Shown: one piece after another, positions 62,338 through 64,000 of the stretch
How the letters are laid out: the number at the start of each line of letters is the position of its first letter
Position numbering within the stretch: the first letter of the stretch is position 1
Assembly: GCA_900544545.1 (NCBI GenBank)
Contig: UQVY01000010.1
Location: forward strand, 7,732 to 71,731
From: an uncultured Eubacteriales bacterium
Lineage (GTDB): Bacteria > Bacillota > Clostridia > Christensenellales > CAG-314
Length of the DNA: 64,000 nucleotides
Reading direction: 5' to 3'
Translations under genes and position numbers: made by a program
Notes under the pieces: model-generated
The model's input: only the letters and a program-made list of their open reading frames with translations
Told to the model about the DNA's origin: nothing
The model's database searches: none

Positions 62338-62734
62338 CTACTTTTTCACATATTTTTTATTCAGATGACAATAATTTTTTAAAATTAAACAACAAGAACA
62401 GTAAAAGAAATGGCGAGGTTCCACACCGCGCCGGATTCTGAAAGCCGAGTGCTTACCGAGGCTCTGTCGGAAGCGCGGTAATTCGCATCCGCTTTTTGCC
62501 GTCGGATTATTCGGATTTTCCGTTTTTTCGTCTTTGTCTTTTTTTATAAGAGCGATAAGCTTGTTCAGAATAAAATAAAGCGCTATAACGGGCGTAAGAA
62601 TCGACCAGAATATCACGTACCAAGGCGCGGCGTAGCTGTTTGCCATGATGATTTCAACGATGAAGCCCGCAATTACTATAAGCGCGAGAACGCCGAGCAG
62701 AATCTCGCAAATCAGATTTTTTTTTCATTTTCAT
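62338..62734 (-). pseudogene. Two-helix membrane protein, frameshifted at the start
   Basis: The ATG at 62734 follows AAAGGAG. After MKMKK the frame breaks in a run of nine A (62717-62725). With eight, it would read a first helix (ICEILLGVLALIVIAGFIV) directly into MANSYAAPWYVIFWSI and the second helix (TPVIALYFILNKLIALI). The charged tail KDKDEKTENPNNPTAKSG looks native; what follows to the stop may be read-through of unrelated DNA. Function unknown. Its place beside recF may or may not be meaningful. Confidence 0.5.
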
Positions 62735-62765
62735 ACTCCTTTGATTTTATCGTGCGATACGTTTT

Positions 62766-63335
62766 TCAGGCGATAACTCCGTTTTTTACGCCGAAAATCT
62801 TTCCTTTCGGAGAAATTATCGGATTTGCGGAGGTCATAATAATCTGCACCTCGCCGCCCAGCTCGAGCAGCCGTTGTTTTCTTGAATCGTCAAGCTCGGA
62901 AAGAACGTCATCGAGCAGCAGTACGGGATAGTCGCCCGTAACGTCATAAATAACTCTCGTTTCCGCGATCTTCAAAGCAAGAGATACGGTTCGCTGCTGC
63001 CCGCGCGAGCCGTAGGTCCTTATATCGAGGTTATCGTCGCCGTTCTGTCCGAAAGTCAGCCTTACGTCGTCGCGCTGCGCTCCTGCTGAGGTATACTTTA
63101 CAGAAAGATCTTTTTCGCGAGAGGAGAAAAGAGCCCGTGCATAGCTTTCGGTTATTTCGGAGAGCTCGTTTCCTTCTATCTGCGTAACATATTTTACCGA
63201 AAGCCTTTCGCGGCTTCCGGAAAGCCCGTAATGAACCTCGGCGGCGAGCGGCGCAAGACGGGAAACGAATTCCCTCCGCTTTCTGATGAGCTTTGCTCCT
63301 TCCTTAGATAAAATCTGATCCCACACGAAAAGCAT
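62766..63335 (-). pseudogene. recF: RecF C-terminal part, 5'-truncated
   Basis: From MLFVWDQILSKEGAKLIRKR to the end this matches RecF, the SMC-like ATPase of gap repair. The signature (YGSRGQQRTVSLALKIAE) and Walker B (YPVLLLDDVLSELDDSR) are intact, followed by VQIIMTSAN. The N-terminal 150-170 residues with Walker A are absent. Upstream DNA in the open frame (to 63611) has no RecF similarity. Homology begins at about 63345, just where an unrelated plus-strand frame ends on. The remnant cannot hydrolyse ATP and is likely non-functional, unless the join is an assembly error. Confidence 0.8.
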
Positions 63336-63353
63336 ATCGTCTACCGAAGAGGA

Positions 63354-63542
63354 GGAAACAAGCCGCTTTATATTTGTTTTGCCATGCCGGAAAAATATAT
63401 GAAAAAGCATGATGATATCTTCGTTTATTTTTCGCCCGACGGCAAACGCGGATATTTTCTGGCTTTTCAGGACGCGCTGAGCGGCAGAGCCGTAAGGCCG
63501 AACGTAAATTCCCTTCTGAGTGACGAGGCGCGTTATTCCTGA
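63354..63542 (+). pseudogene. 3' fragment of an unidentified gene meeting recF end-on
   Basis: A frame ending at TGA 63540-63542 reads FAMPEKYMKKHDDIFVYFSP then DGKRGYFLAFQDALSG, which looks like real protein but has no start with a ribosome binding site; the ATG at 63384 is unsupported. It begins where RecF similarity stops, so both seem cut at the same join. No family recognised. Confidence 0.3.
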
Positions 63543-63666
63543 AGAGACGCTTTTATGATTTATCGTCCATAGGTTTTTTGACCGTATAAGCAAAAGCCTT
63601 GACAAAAACACCGGATTTTGTTATTCTCAAAAGTAAGCTATACGTTTTACGGGGAAGGACGATATT

Positions 63667-64000
63667 TTGAGCGAAACAAAAAAAATGAACGGATCAACCG
63701 TTGAAAATCAGCTGAGTTTTTTTGACCGTACCGAGAAGGACGATTATGATGAGGCTTATCCCGCCGGAAAAAGAGAAGGCTTTTCGTCCGGGGATACAAA
63801 CTCCGCGGGAATTTACGGCTGCGGCGGGATTTTTCCATTTCCGGGAAACGGTTGGAGGTTTTTTTTCGGGACGGAGTCGAAAAAAGAATATTTCCGCCGT
63901 CTCGAGGACTTTCTGCGTTCGCGCTACGACGAAAGGGCTGTAATATATCCGCCGAAAGAAAAGGTTTTCGAGTGTTTCAGACTGACCGACAGAAAGGACG
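63667..64000 (+). CDS. ung: Uracil-DNA glycosylase, N-terminal part (runs off the window)
   Basis: The visible 111 residues include ESKKEYFRRLEDFLRSRYDE then IYPPKEKVFECFRLTDRKD, the conserved N-terminal part of family 1 uracil-DNA glycosylase just before the catalytic GQDPYH loop, which lies beyond the edge. Before it is an unusual extension of about 55 residues containing ENQLSFFDR, similar to sliding-clamp-binding motifs (QLSLF type). The TTG at 63667 follows AAGGA; an ATG at 63685 is the alternative. The enzyme removes uracil from DNA. Confidence 0.8.
   Translation, partial: MSETKKMNGSTVENQLSFFDRTEKDDYDEAYPAGKREGFSSGDTNSAGIYGCGGIFPFPGNGWRFFFGTESKKEYFRRLEDFLRSRYDERAVIYPPKEKVFECFRLTDRKD

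Noticed and set aside
1..64000. tRNA or rRNA genes as integration sites
   Set aside because: I saw no tRNA cloverleaf or rRNA sequence anywhere in the window, including beside either integrase.

Overview
The window looks like low-to-mid GC Firmicutes DNA, most likely from an uncultured gut clostridium. The signs are McsA/McsB, GreA, a preQ1-type riboswitch with QueT, many Gram-positive-style lipoproteins, BspA-like leucine-rich repeats and a clostridial methylaspartate (glutamate mutase) operon. Finer taxonomy is not readable from the sequence alone.

The window falls into three blocks. Block 1 (1 to about 11.8 kb) is accessory DNA. It holds remnants of a conjugative element (a PcfK-like protein fused to a MutS mismatch-recognition domain, and a frameshifted PcfJ-like gene), a broken zinc peptidase gene, a signalling operon (two sensor proteins, a LuxR-type regulator, a degenerate receiver, a lipoprotein and a membrane protein), a SLOG-like gene with a strongly folded leader, and a tyrosine integrase. 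An 83-bp direct repeat derived from a BspA-like LRR gene lies at both ends, and the right copy is fused to the end of a GNAT acetyltransferase gene.

Block 2 (about 11.8 to 58.1 kb) reads as coherent chromosome. It carries prs, mcsA, mcsB, mrp, a ComEC-like hydrolase, aroQ and aroK on the minus strand; a preQ1 riboswitch with queT; and three giant (2044 to 2121 aa) lipoproteins, each a lactocepin-like S8 subtilase followed by BspA-type LRRs and a shared C-terminal module. Next come small redox, hydrolase and MarR genes, a TetR-controlled ABC exporter, a NUDIX gene, a second integrase, and a six-gene operon glmS-glmL-glmE-mal-AtuA-DUF4387. That operon should convert glutamate to mesaconate, and its last two genes are candidates for the following step. 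The block ends with a methyltransferase, greA, a small lipoprotein, a DUF4097 lipoprotein and a broken tag gene.

Block 3 (58.1 to 64 kb) begins abruptly inside tag with phage-tail-like genes. It continues with a lipoprotein built of tandem InlB-like repeats, a 130-bp repeat also present in block 1, a frameshifted two-helix membrane protein, a 5'-truncated recF and the start of ung. Several genes are cut at block joins, and three frames break in A/T runs, so assembly artefacts or recent rearrangement must be considered for blocks 1 and 3.
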